The notes beneath the pieces are model-generated. The model was not told where the DNA came from and made no database searches. It saw nothing but the letters and a program-made list of their open reading frames with translations. From Alicyclobacillus mali (GTDB taxonomy: Bacteria; Bacillota; Bacilli; Alicyclobacillales; Alicyclobacillaceae), in NCBI RefSeq assembly GCF_017329565.1, contig NZ_JAFMTT010000004.1: a DNA stretch of 64,000 nt, one strand, 5' to 3'. Below, piece by piece: positions 1-7,160 of this stretch (its first letter is position 1; every line of letters begins with the position of its first letter). Position numbers and translations under genes: made by a program.

Positions 1-1
1 C

Positions 2-946
2 AGGACGGGCGTGGCCAAGATCGAGGCATCCCACGGCGATGGGCTCGGCGGAAGCTCGATTCAGTACGGTTTTTCGAAGGAGTCGGAAGAGGATTACGTC
101 GGAGGGGTGTGTCAGGCGGTGAAGACCTCTCAGGTCGTCGCGCTGCTGTTGCCTGGCATCGGAACGCTCGAAGACTTGAAGCGCGCCGTGGGCCTCGGCA
201 TCCGCGGAGTGCGGGTCGCCACACACTCCACGGAGGCGGACATCTCCGCGGAACACATGGAAGAGGCGCGCAAGATGGGACTCGATGTGGTCGGTTTTCT
301 CATGATGAGCCACATGACGGAGACCGAGCGCCTGGTGGAAGAGGCGAAGAAAATGGCCTCCTACGGCGCGCACTGCGTGTATATCGTCGATTCGGCGGGC
401 GCGATGCTCATGGACGAGGTTCGCCGCAAGGTGTCCGCGCTGCGGGAGGCCCTGCCGGACGACGTCCAGGTCGGATTTCACGCGCACAACAACCTCGGCG
501 TGTCAGTCGCCAACTCCATTGCGGCCGTGGAAGAGGGCGCATACCGGATTGACGCGAGCCTCGCGGGGCTCGGGGCAGGCGCGGGAAACACGCCGCTCGA
601 GGTGTTTGTGGCCGCGTGCGAGAAATACGGCATCGAGACCGGCGTGGACCTGTACGCCGCCATGGACGCGGCGGAGGACGTCGTGCGCCCGCGGATGGCG
701 CGACCCGTCCTGACGGATCGGACGGCGCTCACGCTGGGCTACGCGGGCGTGTATTCCAGCTTTCTCTTGCACGCCGAGCGAGCGGCGAAGCAGTTTGAGG
801 TCGACGTGCGCGACATTCTTGTGGAACTCGGCAGGCGCCGCGTGGTGGGTGGCCAGGAGGATATGATCGTCGATGTCGCATACGACATCGCGCACGGCAA
901 GGAGGCGAACGCGGATGGCCCTGTCGCTTCCGTCCATCGCGGATGA
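2..946 (+). CDS. dmpG: 4-hydroxy-2-oxovalerate aldolase, 5' end cut by window
   Basis: This enzyme splits 4-hydroxy-2-oxovalerate into pyruvate and acetaldehyde, the last carbon-carbon cleavage of the meta-cleavage pathway. The reading frame is open to the left edge. The family is about 340 residues and some 310 are visible, so roughly the first 30 residues lie outside; a GTG at position 11 is internal, not the start. The HGDGLGGSS stretch and the metal-binding HAHNN motif (nt 479-493) are characteristic of the DmpG/MhpE family. The partner acetaldehyde dehydrogenase (DmpF) is expected just upstream but cannot be seen. The next gene starts 32 bp before this one ends, so the two are translationally coupled. 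Family assignment is firm; the substrate follows from family and neighbours. Confidence 0.93.
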   Translation, partial: RTGVAKIEASHGDGLGGSSIQYGFSKESEEDYVGGVCQAVKTSQVVALLLPGIGTLEDLKRAVGLGIRGVRVATHSTEADISAEHMEEARKMGLDVVGFLMMSHMTETERLVEEAKKMASYGAHCVYIVDSAGAMLMDEVRRKVSALREALPDDVQVGFHAHNNLGVSVANSIAAVEEGAYRIDASLAGLGAGAGNTPLEVFVAACEKYGIETGVDLYAAMDAAEDVVRPRMARPVLTDRTALTLGYAGVYSSFLLHAERAAKQFEVDVRDILVELGRRRVVGGQEDMIVDVAYDIAHGKEANADGPVASVHRG

Positions 947-1694
947 GCTGTATCGCCACCAGACGGCGGCCACGGAGTTGAAGAAGCTGACGCTCCGCTA
1001 CGAAGGCCTCACGGTGGACGACGCGTACGAAATTCAGCGTTTGACCATGCAGAGGTACATGGTGGAGGGTGCGCGGCTCGTCGGCTGGAAGATGGGGCTC
1101 ACGAGCAAAGCGAAGCAGCGGTCCGTGGGCGTCGACGAACCCATTTTCGGACATCTACTCTCCACGATGGAACTGGAGCGCCCGGTGCTGTCGATGCAGG
1201 GACTCATCCATCCGCGCGTGGAGCCGGAGATCGCGTTCGTGTTCCGCAGCCGTTTGGAGGGGCCGAATGTGACCGCGCGCGACGTCTGGCTCGCGACCGA
1301 GTGCGTCGTCCCGGCGGTTGAGGTCATCGACAGCCGATACGAGAACTTCTCGTTCACGCTCGTGGACGTGATCGCCGACAACGCGTCGAGCGCGCGCTTC
1401 TATCTGGCGGATCAGGCGTACTCGCCGTACGCCTTTCGGCTCGACGAGGTGGGGGTGGTCATGCGCCTGAACGGGGACGTCGCCCAGACGGGCGCCGGCG
1501 CGGCGGTGCTCGGCCACCCGGTGCGGTCCGTCGTGGAACAGGTGCGCATGCTCACGCGCTTCGGCGCGGCCATCGAGCCCGGCATGGTGGTCCTGACGGG
1601 CGGTATCACGGAAGCCATCTACGTGCACCCGGGCGATCGCGTCGAGATCGCCTTCGCGGGCATGGGTGCCATCGAACTGGACGTCATCGATTGA
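915..1694 (+). CDS. 2-oxo-3-hexenedioate (4-oxalocrotonate) decarboxylase / 2-oxopent-4-enoate hydratase family
   Basis: A 259-residue member of the DmpH/DmpE family, which either decarboxylates 4-oxalocrotonate or hydrates 2-oxopent-4-enoate. The two activities are paralogous and I cannot separate them by eye. I chose the ATG at 915 because AAGGAGG lies 8 nt upstream and it gives the usual N-terminus and length; a longer open frame from 873 lacks such a site. It overlaps dmpG by 32 bp and is followed 12 nt later by the tautomerase gene. With only one member of this family visible here, the other partner probably lies upstream of the window. Confidence 0.88.
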   Translation: MALSLPSIADELYRHQTAATELKKLTLRYEGLTVDDAYEIQRLTMQRYMVEGARLVGWKMGLTSKAKQRSVGVDEPIFGHLLSTMELERPVLSMQGLIHPRVEPEIAFVFRSRLEGPNVTARDVWLATECVVPAVEVIDSRYENFSFTLVDVIADNASSARFYLADQAYSPYAFRLDEVGVVMRLNGDVAQTGAGAAVLGHPVRSVVEQVRMLTRFGAAIEPGMVVLTGGITEAIYVHPGDRVEIAFAGMGAIELDVID

Positions 1695-1706
1695 GGGGGG
1701 AGCGAG

Positions 1707-1916
1707 ATGCCGCTGGTCCAGGTCACCATGGTGGAAGGGCGCTCGCCGGAGCAGAAGCGGGCGCTTATGGAGAAACTGACCGACGCGGTGGTGGAGACGC
1801 TCGGCGCCAAGCGGGAGACGGTGCGGGTCATCCTGTACGAGGTGCCAAAAGCGCACTGGGGCGTTGGCGGCGTGTCGAAGGCGGAACAGGACGCGGCCCG
1901 AGGTGAAACGCCGTGA
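1707..1916 (+). CDS. 4-oxalocrotonate tautomerase family protein
   Basis: A 69-residue protein starting Met-Pro-Leu-Val-Gln-Val. After Met removal Pro-1 becomes the catalytic base, the hallmark of the 4-OT (DmpI/XylH) family. The family converts 2-hydroxymuconate to 2-oxo-3-hexenedioate and is usually 60-70 residues long, matching this one. Arg residues near positions 11 and 40, where the family carries its substrate-binding arginines, are present but were not aligned formally. GGGGGGAGCGAG precedes the ATG. The stop codon overlaps the GTG start of the next gene (GTGA), which indicates translational coupling. Confidence 0.9.
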   Translation: MPLVQVTMVEGRSPEQKRALMEKLTDAVVETLGAKRETVRVILYEVPKAHWGVGGVSKAEQDAARGETP

Positions 1917-2872
1917 TCGAGCCGAATCGGGCGGCGGACGTGCACACGCACTTCCTGCCTGCTGAGGTGCTTGAGTTCCTCAAGCGAGAGCCACGCGTTC
2001 AGGTGGATCTGGAGCGGCGCGCGCCGGACAAGGAGCCGTTTCTCACGGTGGAAGGGCGTTGGTCGTTCGAGCTGAAAGGCATGTTCGTCGACTTCGAGGC
2101 GTTCGCGAGCGCCTACCGGCAGGCTGGCATCGGCCTGGCGCTCGTGTCGCCCCTGCCGCAGCTCTTCGTGTATCACTTGCCTGCCGAAATCGGCGCGCAG
2201 GTGGCCGAGGTGTACAACGACGCACTGCGAGATGTGCTGGCGCCGCACCGCGAGCGGTTTCGCCCGCTCGCCACGCTGCCGCTCGCGGATCCGACGGCCG
2301 CCGCGCGGGAGCTCGAGCGCCGGATGGACGAGGGCTTCGTCGGGGCCATCGTGGGGCCAGGGGTCGGAGAGGCGCTCATCGGCGACGAAGCCTTTTGGCC
2401 CGTGTGGGAGGTCGCGGACGCGCGCGGGGCGGTGCTGTTTCTGCACCCCTTGCTGCACGCCGATCCGCGGGCGGCGCGCCTCATGCTGCCCAACCTGGTC
2501 GGCGTGCCCTGGGAGACGACGCTCGCGGCGGCGCACCTCGTCCTCTCTGGCCTTCTCGACCGCTATCCCGGCGCGCGCGTGCTATTGGCGCACGGGGGTG
2601 GCTTTCTGCCGTATCAAATCGGGCGCATCGAACAGGGATACGACGTGTGGCCGCAGGTGAGAGGGCGGCTGCAGGACCGGCCGACGGCGTATCTCCGGCG
2701 CATGTTCTACGACAACGTGCTGTGGTCCGACGCTGCGCTCCGCTGTTTGATCGACGTGGTCGGCGCCGATCGCGTCCTCTCGGGATCGGACTTTCCATTT
2801 GACCTGTCCGCCTGGCCGCCGCGCCCGGGGGCCGACGTGTCCGCCCTCGTGGGCCAGGCACTTGACATCTAA
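1913..2872 (+). CDS. Amidohydrolase, ACMSD-family decarboxylase
   Basis: A 319-residue amidohydrolase_2 protein similar in build to 2-amino-3-carboxymuconate-6-semialdehyde decarboxylase (ACMSD) and the gamma-resorcylate/5-carboxyvanillate decarboxylases. Visible metal ligands: His11-x-His13 in DVHTHFLP, His178 (FLHP), His227 (LLAHGGG) and Asp293 (SGSDFPFD). The GTG start at 1913 overlaps the tautomerase stop by 4 bp. Within a meta-cleavage operon, such an enzyme would remove a carboxyl group from a carboxylated ring-cleavage product before the 4-oxalocrotonate steps. Candidates are products of 3-hydroxyanthranilate or of protocatechuate 2,3-cleavage. The family is secure; the substrate is inference. 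Confidence 0.88.
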   Translation: MIEPNRAADVHTHFLPAEVLEFLKREPRVQVDLERRAPDKEPFLTVEGRWSFELKGMFVDFEAFASAYRQAGIGLALVSPLPQLFVYHLPAEIGAQVAEVYNDALRDVLAPHRERFRPLATLPLADPTAAARELERRMDEGFVGAIVGPGVGEALIGDEAFWPVWEVADARGAVLFLHPLLHADPRAARLMLPNLVGVPWETTLAAAHLVLSGLLDRYPGARVLLAHGGGFLPYQIGRIEQGYDVWPQVRGRLQDRPTAYLRRMFYDNVLWSDAALRCLIDVVGADRVLSGSDFPFDLSAWPPRPGADVSALVGQALDI

Positions 2873-2939
2873 GCGCTGTGCGCGCAGGGCCGTGCGGTTC
2901 CGCGCGCACCTCCAGCGCCATTGCAGCTTCACGTAAGCG

Positions 2940-2968
2940 TTGACATTCGCCGTGCATTCCGGCATGAT
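2940..2968 (+). promoter_or_regulatory. Probable sigma-A promoter of the extradiol dioxygenase gene
   Basis: TTGACA (2940-2945), a 17-bp spacer, then CATGAT (2963-2968). It reads toward the dioxygenase gene at 3051 and is followed by the palindrome at 2984-2996, so a bound repressor would sit in the initially transcribed region. Confidence 0.6.
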
Positions 2969-2983
2969 GTGATTGTTGACTGG

Positions 2984-2996
2984 ATTGTCATACAAT
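2984..2996. promoter_or_regulatory. FadR/GntR-type operator, copy 1 (ATTGT-CAT-ACAAT)
   Basis: A 13-bp palindrome with perfect 5-bp arms and a 3-nt centre. It fits the TNGT-N(0-3)-ACNA pattern known for the FadR branch of GntR regulators. It lies just downstream of the predicted -10 box. A second copy with the same arms is at 4738-4748, and a FadR/FCD-type regulator is encoded between the two. Confidence 0.65.
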
Positions 2997-3050
2997 CATG
3001 TCATCTTACCATTGGGCCGGTCGCGGCCGCGCCGAAAGGAGGATCGCGTG

Positions 3051-3998
3051 ATGAGATCCGAACCTTGTTATGACATCGCTCACCTTGGGCATGTCGAGCT
3101 GTTCACGCCCTGCATCGACGAGAGCTACCGATTTTTTCGCGATATTTTGGGCATGGAGGAAGTGGGGCGAGATGCGCGCTCCATTTATCTCCGGTGCATG
3201 GGCGACTACGAGATGTATTCGCTCATCTTGACCGAATCCGACCGAGCGGGCGTCGGCCACACGGCGCTTCGCACGACAAGCCGTCAGGCACTTGCGCGCA
3301 GGGTGCGAGCGCTGACCGAGGCGGGTGTCGACGGGGAATGGGTCGATGGGAGCTTCGGGCACGGGCCCGGCTACCAGTTTCGCGGGCCGCATGGACATCA
3401 GTACGAGCTGTACTATGAGACGAGGTATTACAACCCTCCTGACCAGCTGCGGCCCTTGCTGAAGAATCAGCCGCAGAAGTTTACGGGCCGGGGCGTTGGG
3501 GTCAAGACGCTGGATCACATCAACTTCTTGTCGTCGGATGCAGAGCGCGACGGCGACTTTGTGGAATCGGTGCTCGGGCTCAAACTCACGGAGCAGATCC
3601 GGCTCGACAGCGGGAAGCGCCCGGGTGTTTGGTATCGCGCCATGAACAAGTCCTACGACGTCGTGTACACCCTGGACGCAACAGGTGCCCGCGGTCGCCT
3701 TCACCACATCGCCTTTCGCGTCGACACGAACGAAAGCATTTGGCGAGCCGCGGATCTGTTCGTCGATCACGGCGTGTTCATCGAGTTTGCGCCGAGCAAG
3801 CACGCCATCAACCAGACGTACTTCGTGTACGTGTACGAGCCCGGCGGCAATCGCATCGAGGTGTGCTCGGGCGGCTATCTGGTGCTTGCGCCTGACTGGC
3901 AACCCATTACCTGGACGGAGGCCGAGCGTGCTCGCGGCCAAGCGTGGGGCAACAAGACGGTGGAAAGCTTTCACCACTATGGCACGCCTGTGGTATAA
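3051..3998 (+). CDS. Extradiol ring-cleavage dioxygenase (catechol 2,3-dioxygenase type)
   Basis: A 315-residue type I (vicinal oxygen chelate) extradiol dioxygenase. The N-terminal VOC module begins at AHLGHVELFTP and the catalytic C-terminal module at about residue 150. Iron ligands are visible as His156 (LDHINF), His218/219 (LHHIAFRVD) and Glu270 (NRIEVCSGG), with a conserved His251 and Tyr257 nearby, the same arrangement as XylE. The ATG at 3051 follows AAAGGAGG by 7 nt. It should open a catechol or carboxy-/aminocatechol ring; the adjacent ACMSD-type gene favours a carboxylated substrate. Class is firm, substrate unknown. Confidence 0.92.
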   Translation: MRSEPCYDIAHLGHVELFTPCIDESYRFFRDILGMEEVGRDARSIYLRCMGDYEMYSLILTESDRAGVGHTALRTTSRQALARRVRALTEAGVDGEWVDGSFGHGPGYQFRGPHGHQYELYYETRYYNPPDQLRPLLKNQPQKFTGRGVGVKTLDHINFLSSDAERDGDFVESVLGLKLTEQIRLDSGKRPGVWYRAMNKSYDVVYTLDATGARGRLHHIAFRVDTNESIWRAADLFVDHGVFIEFAPSKHAINQTYFVYVYEPGGNRIEVCSGGYLVLAPDWQPITWTEAERARGQAWGNKTVESFHHYGTPVV

Positions 3999-4036
3999 CT
4001 GTTCCAGATGACAAGTCCACCGGAGGCGGTGCCCAC

Positions 4037-4690
4037 GTGGAAGTCCCAAGCCAGGGTTACACCGAGGAAGAGTGCTACCGGCGCCTGCGCGATGCCATCA
4101 TCGACGGCACGCTCATGCCGTCTCAGCGCCTTGTGGAGATGGATCTCGCGCGATGGCTTGGCGCGAGCCGAGCCACCGTTCGCACCGTCCTCGCCCGTCT
4201 GGAACAGGAGGGCTTGGTGGAACGGGAGCGGTATCGAGGCGCCCGCGTGCGCCACGTTTCCCACGAGGAAGCGGTTGAAATCCTGGAGGTCCGCATGGCT
4301 CTAGAATGTCTCATCGCGCGCCACGCCGCCGTCCGGGCGACGGACGAAGACCTGCGGCGACTGGATGACATCCTCGCATGGATGCGGCGCCAGTACGAGG
4401 GCAACGACTTGCTCTCTTACTCCGACGGCAACGCGAGGCTTCACCGGACCATCGCCGAGATCTCCCGTCACCATACCGCCAGGCGGCTGCTCGAAACGCT
4501 CAATTCTCAAAGCGTTCGCTATCAGTACCGAACCATCATGGCGCCGAACCGGTCGGTTGCCTCCATGGAGGAGCACGAACGAATCGTGGACGCGATTCGC
4601 CAGCGCGATCCGGACTCGGCCGAGCAAGCCATGCGCGTTCATCTAAATCATGTCTGTGACACGCTCCGCAGCATGCGACAGGGATTTTAG
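4037..4690 (+). CDS. GntR family regulator with FCD domain
   Basis: A 217-residue regulator. The winged helix (about residues 8-73) contains the typical LARWLGASRATVRTVLARLEQEGLV helix-turn-helix region. The C-terminal all-helical FCD domain shows the expected Asp and three His metal ligands (DGNARLH, EEHERI, MRVHLNHV). I prefer the GTG at 4037, with GGAGG 10 nt upstream, over the longer frame from 3944, which would overlap the dioxygenase gene. It probably senses a pathway intermediate and controls the dioxygenase gene and the 4779-8075 operon through the two TTGT-N3-ACAA sites; this link is inference from proximity and matching operators. Confidence 0.9.
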   Translation: MEVPSQGYTEEECYRRLRDAIIDGTLMPSQRLVEMDLARWLGASRATVRTVLARLEQEGLVERERYRGARVRHVSHEEAVEILEVRMALECLIARHAAVRATDEDLRRLDDILAWMRRQYEGNDLLSYSDGNARLHRTIAEISRHHTARRLLETLNSQSVRYQYRTIMAPNRSVASMEEHERIVDAIRQRDPDSAEQAMRVHLNHVCDTLRSMRQGF

Positions 4691-4737
4691 CGCGAGGGTC
4701 CACCCACGCGCCGCCGCGCCTGTTTTTGTCGTCTTTT

Positions 4738-4748
4738 TTGTAAGACAA
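4738..4748. promoter_or_regulatory. FadR/GntR-type operator, copy 2 (TTGT-AAG-ACAA)
   Basis: Perfect 4-bp arms around a 3-nt centre, followed by T as in copy 1. It lies 30 bp upstream of the ATG of the DUF6282 gene. It shares arm sequence and spacing with the site at 2984-2996, suggesting the same GntR protein controls both units. Confidence 0.6.
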
Positions 4749-4778
4749 TCTTGAAGCTCTTCGAAAGGAAGCGAAACC

Positions 4779-5690
4779 ATGGCGCAACGGGAGGACATCA
4801 TATCGCTCCTCAGCGGCCTGTACGATCTGCACGTGCACGTGTGGCCGGACCTCGTCGAGCGCAGCATCGACGACGTGTCTCTGGCCCGTCAATTTCGGGA
4901 CCTCGGCTGGTCCGGTTTTGCCCTAAAATCTCACTACTTTCCCACGGTTGAACGAGCGAAAGTCGTGTCCGGGGTGGTGCCCGAAGTCGATGTGGTGGGA
5001 GCCGTCGTGTTGAATCACGCCGTAGGCGGATTCAATCCGGTCGCCGTGGACATCGCAGGGCGGGCGGGCGCGCGCATCGTGTGGCTGCCCACCGTCGACG
5101 CGGCAAACGAAAGCCCCGAAAAACAGGCCGCCCGCGGCCAATCGCATCTGCCGTTTTGGGCGCGCATCCAATCGGAGGTGCGCGCGGAAGGCATCGGACT
5201 CGACCTGATGTCGGTTTGGGACGAACAGGGCTTGTTCCGCTCAAATCTCGACCAATGCCTCCAACGCGTGCGTCATCACCAGATGGCGATCGCGACCGGC
5301 CATCTGGCGCGAGACGAAATCTTCGCCGTGGTGGAGCGGGCGCGGGCGCTTGGGATTCAAAAGATCATCGTGACGCACGCGCTGTTTCCTTCCGAAGCGC
5401 TGTCGATTGAAGACCAAGTGAAGCTCGCCGATCTCGGCGCGTTCATCGAACACTGCTACACGACGTTTTACACCAAGAAGTGCGACTGGGGTGTGCTCTT
5501 CGAGGCCATCCGCGCGGTGGGGCCAGAGCGCACGCTGCTTTCCACGGACCTCGGTCAGAAGTCCAATCCCTGTGTCGTGGATGGAATCGTGGATTTCGCC
5601 TCGCGCCTTCTCGAAGCTGGATTCTCGCCTGATGCCCTGAGGACGATGTGGGTGGATAACCCGCGTACGTTGATTGGCTTTGAGGCGTGA
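4779..5690 (+). CDS. DUF6282 metal-dependent hydrolase (amidohydrolase-like)
   Basis: A 303-residue protein of the uncharacterised DUF6282 type. It has an amidohydrolase-like set of possible ligands in order: His18-x-His20 (DLHVH), Lys50 and His52 (ALKSH), His175 (ATGH), His200 (VTHA) and Asp257 (STDLG). This pattern suggests a TIM-barrel metallohydrolase; the Lys might be carbamylated, but that is a guess. GAAAGGAAG precedes the ATG. It heads a four-gene operon whose next members act on 4-oxalomesaconate and 4-carboxy-4-hydroxy-2-oxoadipate, so a hydrolytic step in the same route, such as lactone opening, is a reasonable hypothesis. No function is established from sequence alone. Confidence 0.8.
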   Translation: MAQREDIISLLSGLYDLHVHVWPDLVERSIDDVSLARQFRDLGWSGFALKSHYFPTVERAKVVSGVVPEVDVVGAVVLNHAVGGFNPVAVDIAGRAGARIVWLPTVDAANESPEKQAARGQSHLPFWARIQSEVRAEGIGLDLMSVWDEQGLFRSNLDQCLQRVRHHQMAIATGHLARDEIFAVVERARALGIQKIIVTHALFPSEALSIEDQVKLADLGAFIEHCYTTFYTKKCDWGVLFEAIRAVGPERTLLSTDLGQKSNPCVVDGIVDFASRLLEAGFSPDALRTMWVDNPRTLIGFEA

Positions 5691-5747
5691 GATTCTCGTC
5701 GCACGAGATTGAATCGCATAAGTGTCGGTGAAAGGAGTTGTTGCCAC

Positions 5748-6464
5748 GTGCAGAAGCAGGGAACGTTGATGGTCGTGAGCGCACATGCGGCCGATTTCGT
5801 GTGGCGGGCTGGGGGAGCCATTGCCTTGTACAGCGAACGCGGCTGGACGGTTCGCGTCCTGTGCCTCACGTACGGCGAGCGAGGGGAGTCTGCGAGCCTG
5901 TGGAAGGAGGGCAAGTCGCTCGACGAAATCAAGCGACGCCGCCGCGAGGAGGCGGAACGCGCTGCGGACATCCTAGGCGCCGAGATCCGCTTCTTGGATG
6001 TTGGAGATTATCCCATCGAGGTGACGCCGGACTTGCGAGATGCCCTTGTCCAGGAGTTTCGCAAGTATCGTCCGGACGTCCTGTTGTCGCATACGTTCGT
6101 GGATCCCTACAATGCCGACCATCCGCGCACGGCCGAACTCGTCCGCGAGGCAAGGATTCTTGCACAGGCGCACGGGTATCCGTCCGAATACGCGCCCATT
6201 GGCGCCCCGCAGTTGTACTCGTTCGAACCTCATCAGCCTGAACAGTGCCAGTTCCGGATCGATCTCCTGCTGGACATCACGCCGGTCTTCGAGAAGAAGC
6301 GGCAGGCCATGGAATGCATGCAAGCCCAGGAGCATCTCTGGGCGTATTACACGGATGTGGCCAAGCGCCGGGGTGTGCAGGCGGGCCGCAACTCCGGGCA
6401 ACCCATCGTTTACGCAGAGGCGTATCAGCGCGTGTTTCCTTCCGTCGGGGGTGAGTTCGTGTGA
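5748..6464 (+). CDS. PIG-L family protein, probable 4-oxalomesaconate hydratase (GalB-like)
   Basis: A 238-residue PIG-L/LmbE-fold protein. Most family members are zinc deacetylases with AHPDDE. Here the motif is SAHAADFVWRAGG (His13, Asp16), with HTFVDPYNADHPR (His115, Asp124, His125) further on. That variant recalls Pseudomonas GalB, which hydrates 4-oxalomesaconate. The next gene is the aldolase that would use the product, which supports the call. The GTG at 5748 is preceded 10 nt upstream by AAAGGAG. The stop overlaps the GTG of the aldolase gene (GTGA). Confidence 0.75.
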   Translation: MQKQGTLMVVSAHAADFVWRAGGAIALYSERGWTVRVLCLTYGERGESASLWKEGKSLDEIKRRRREEAERAADILGAEIRFLDVGDYPIEVTPDLRDALVQEFRKYRPDVLLSHTFVDPYNADHPRTAELVREARILAQAHGYPSEYAPIGAPQLYSFEPHQPEQCQFRIDLLLDITPVFEKKRQAMECMQAQEHLWAYYTDVAKRRGVQAGRNSGQPIVYAEAYQRVFPSVGGEFV

Positions 6465-7135
6465 AGACGGTCATCGTCACGAATATCGAGCGGCCCGCGC
6501 GCGAGATCGTCGAAAGCGTGGGACAGTACGGAGTCGCCACGCTGCATGAGGCGATGGGACGGGAGGGATTGATGTTGCCGTACATGCGGCCCATTTATCC
6601 CGGCGCGCGGACGTTTGGCACAGCGGTGACCGTGCTGTGCCATCCTGGAGACAACTTGATGATTCACGCCAGCGTTGAAGTGTGTCAACCGGGAGACGTC
6701 TTGGTCGTCACCACGACTTCACCGTCGACCGACGGAATGTTCGGTGAACTCCTCGCGACCTCGCTCCAGGCGCGCGGCGCGGCGGGGCTTGTGATTGAGG
6801 CAGGCGTGCGAGATGTCGCGGATTTGGAGAAAATGGGGTTTCCGGTCTGGTCTCGCGCCATCTCCGCACAGGGCACAGTCAAAGCCACGCCGGGTTGCGT
6901 CAACGTCCCGGTGGTGTGCGCCGGTGTCTCCGTGCGACCCGGCGACATCATCGTCGCCGACATGGATGGCGTGGTGTGCGTGCCGAAGGAACGCGCGGCA
7001 GACGTGGCGAGTCGCGCGAGGGCGCGCGTGGAACGGGAAGAGGTCACGCGCGCTCGCCTGGCGGCAGGGGAACTGGGCCTCGACATCTACGGGCTGCGCG
7101 ACAAACTGCAGGAACTTGGTGTCTCATGGATCTGA
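6461..7135 (+). CDS. RraA-family 4-carboxy-4-hydroxy-2-oxoadipate aldolase (LigK/GalC-like)
   Basis: A 224-residue RraA-fold protein. This fold includes the class II aldolases that cleave 4-carboxy-4-hydroxy-2-oxoadipate to pyruvate and oxaloacetate in the protocatechuate 4,5-cleavage and gallate pathways. Visible features are FGTAVTV, GELLA (residues 95-99) and AGVRD with the Arg-Asp pair near 117-118, which line the metal/pyruvate site in the family. RraA itself, the RNase E inhibitor of proteobacteria, is unlikely because the gene is overlapped by a GalB-like gene in a catabolic operon. Translation is coupled to the gene upstream through GTGA. Confidence 0.82.
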   Translation: MKTVIVTNIERPAREIVESVGQYGVATLHEAMGREGLMLPYMRPIYPGARTFGTAVTVLCHPGDNLMIHASVEVCQPGDVLVVTTTSPSTDGMFGELLATSLQARGAAGLVIEAGVRDVADLEKMGFPVWSRAISAQGTVKATPGCVNVPVVCAGVSVRPGDIIVADMDGVVCVPKERAADVASRARARVEREEVTRARLAAGELGLDIYGLRDKLQELGVSWI

Positions 7136-7160
7136 TGTCGGGGAAGAAGGGAGAAGCGGC

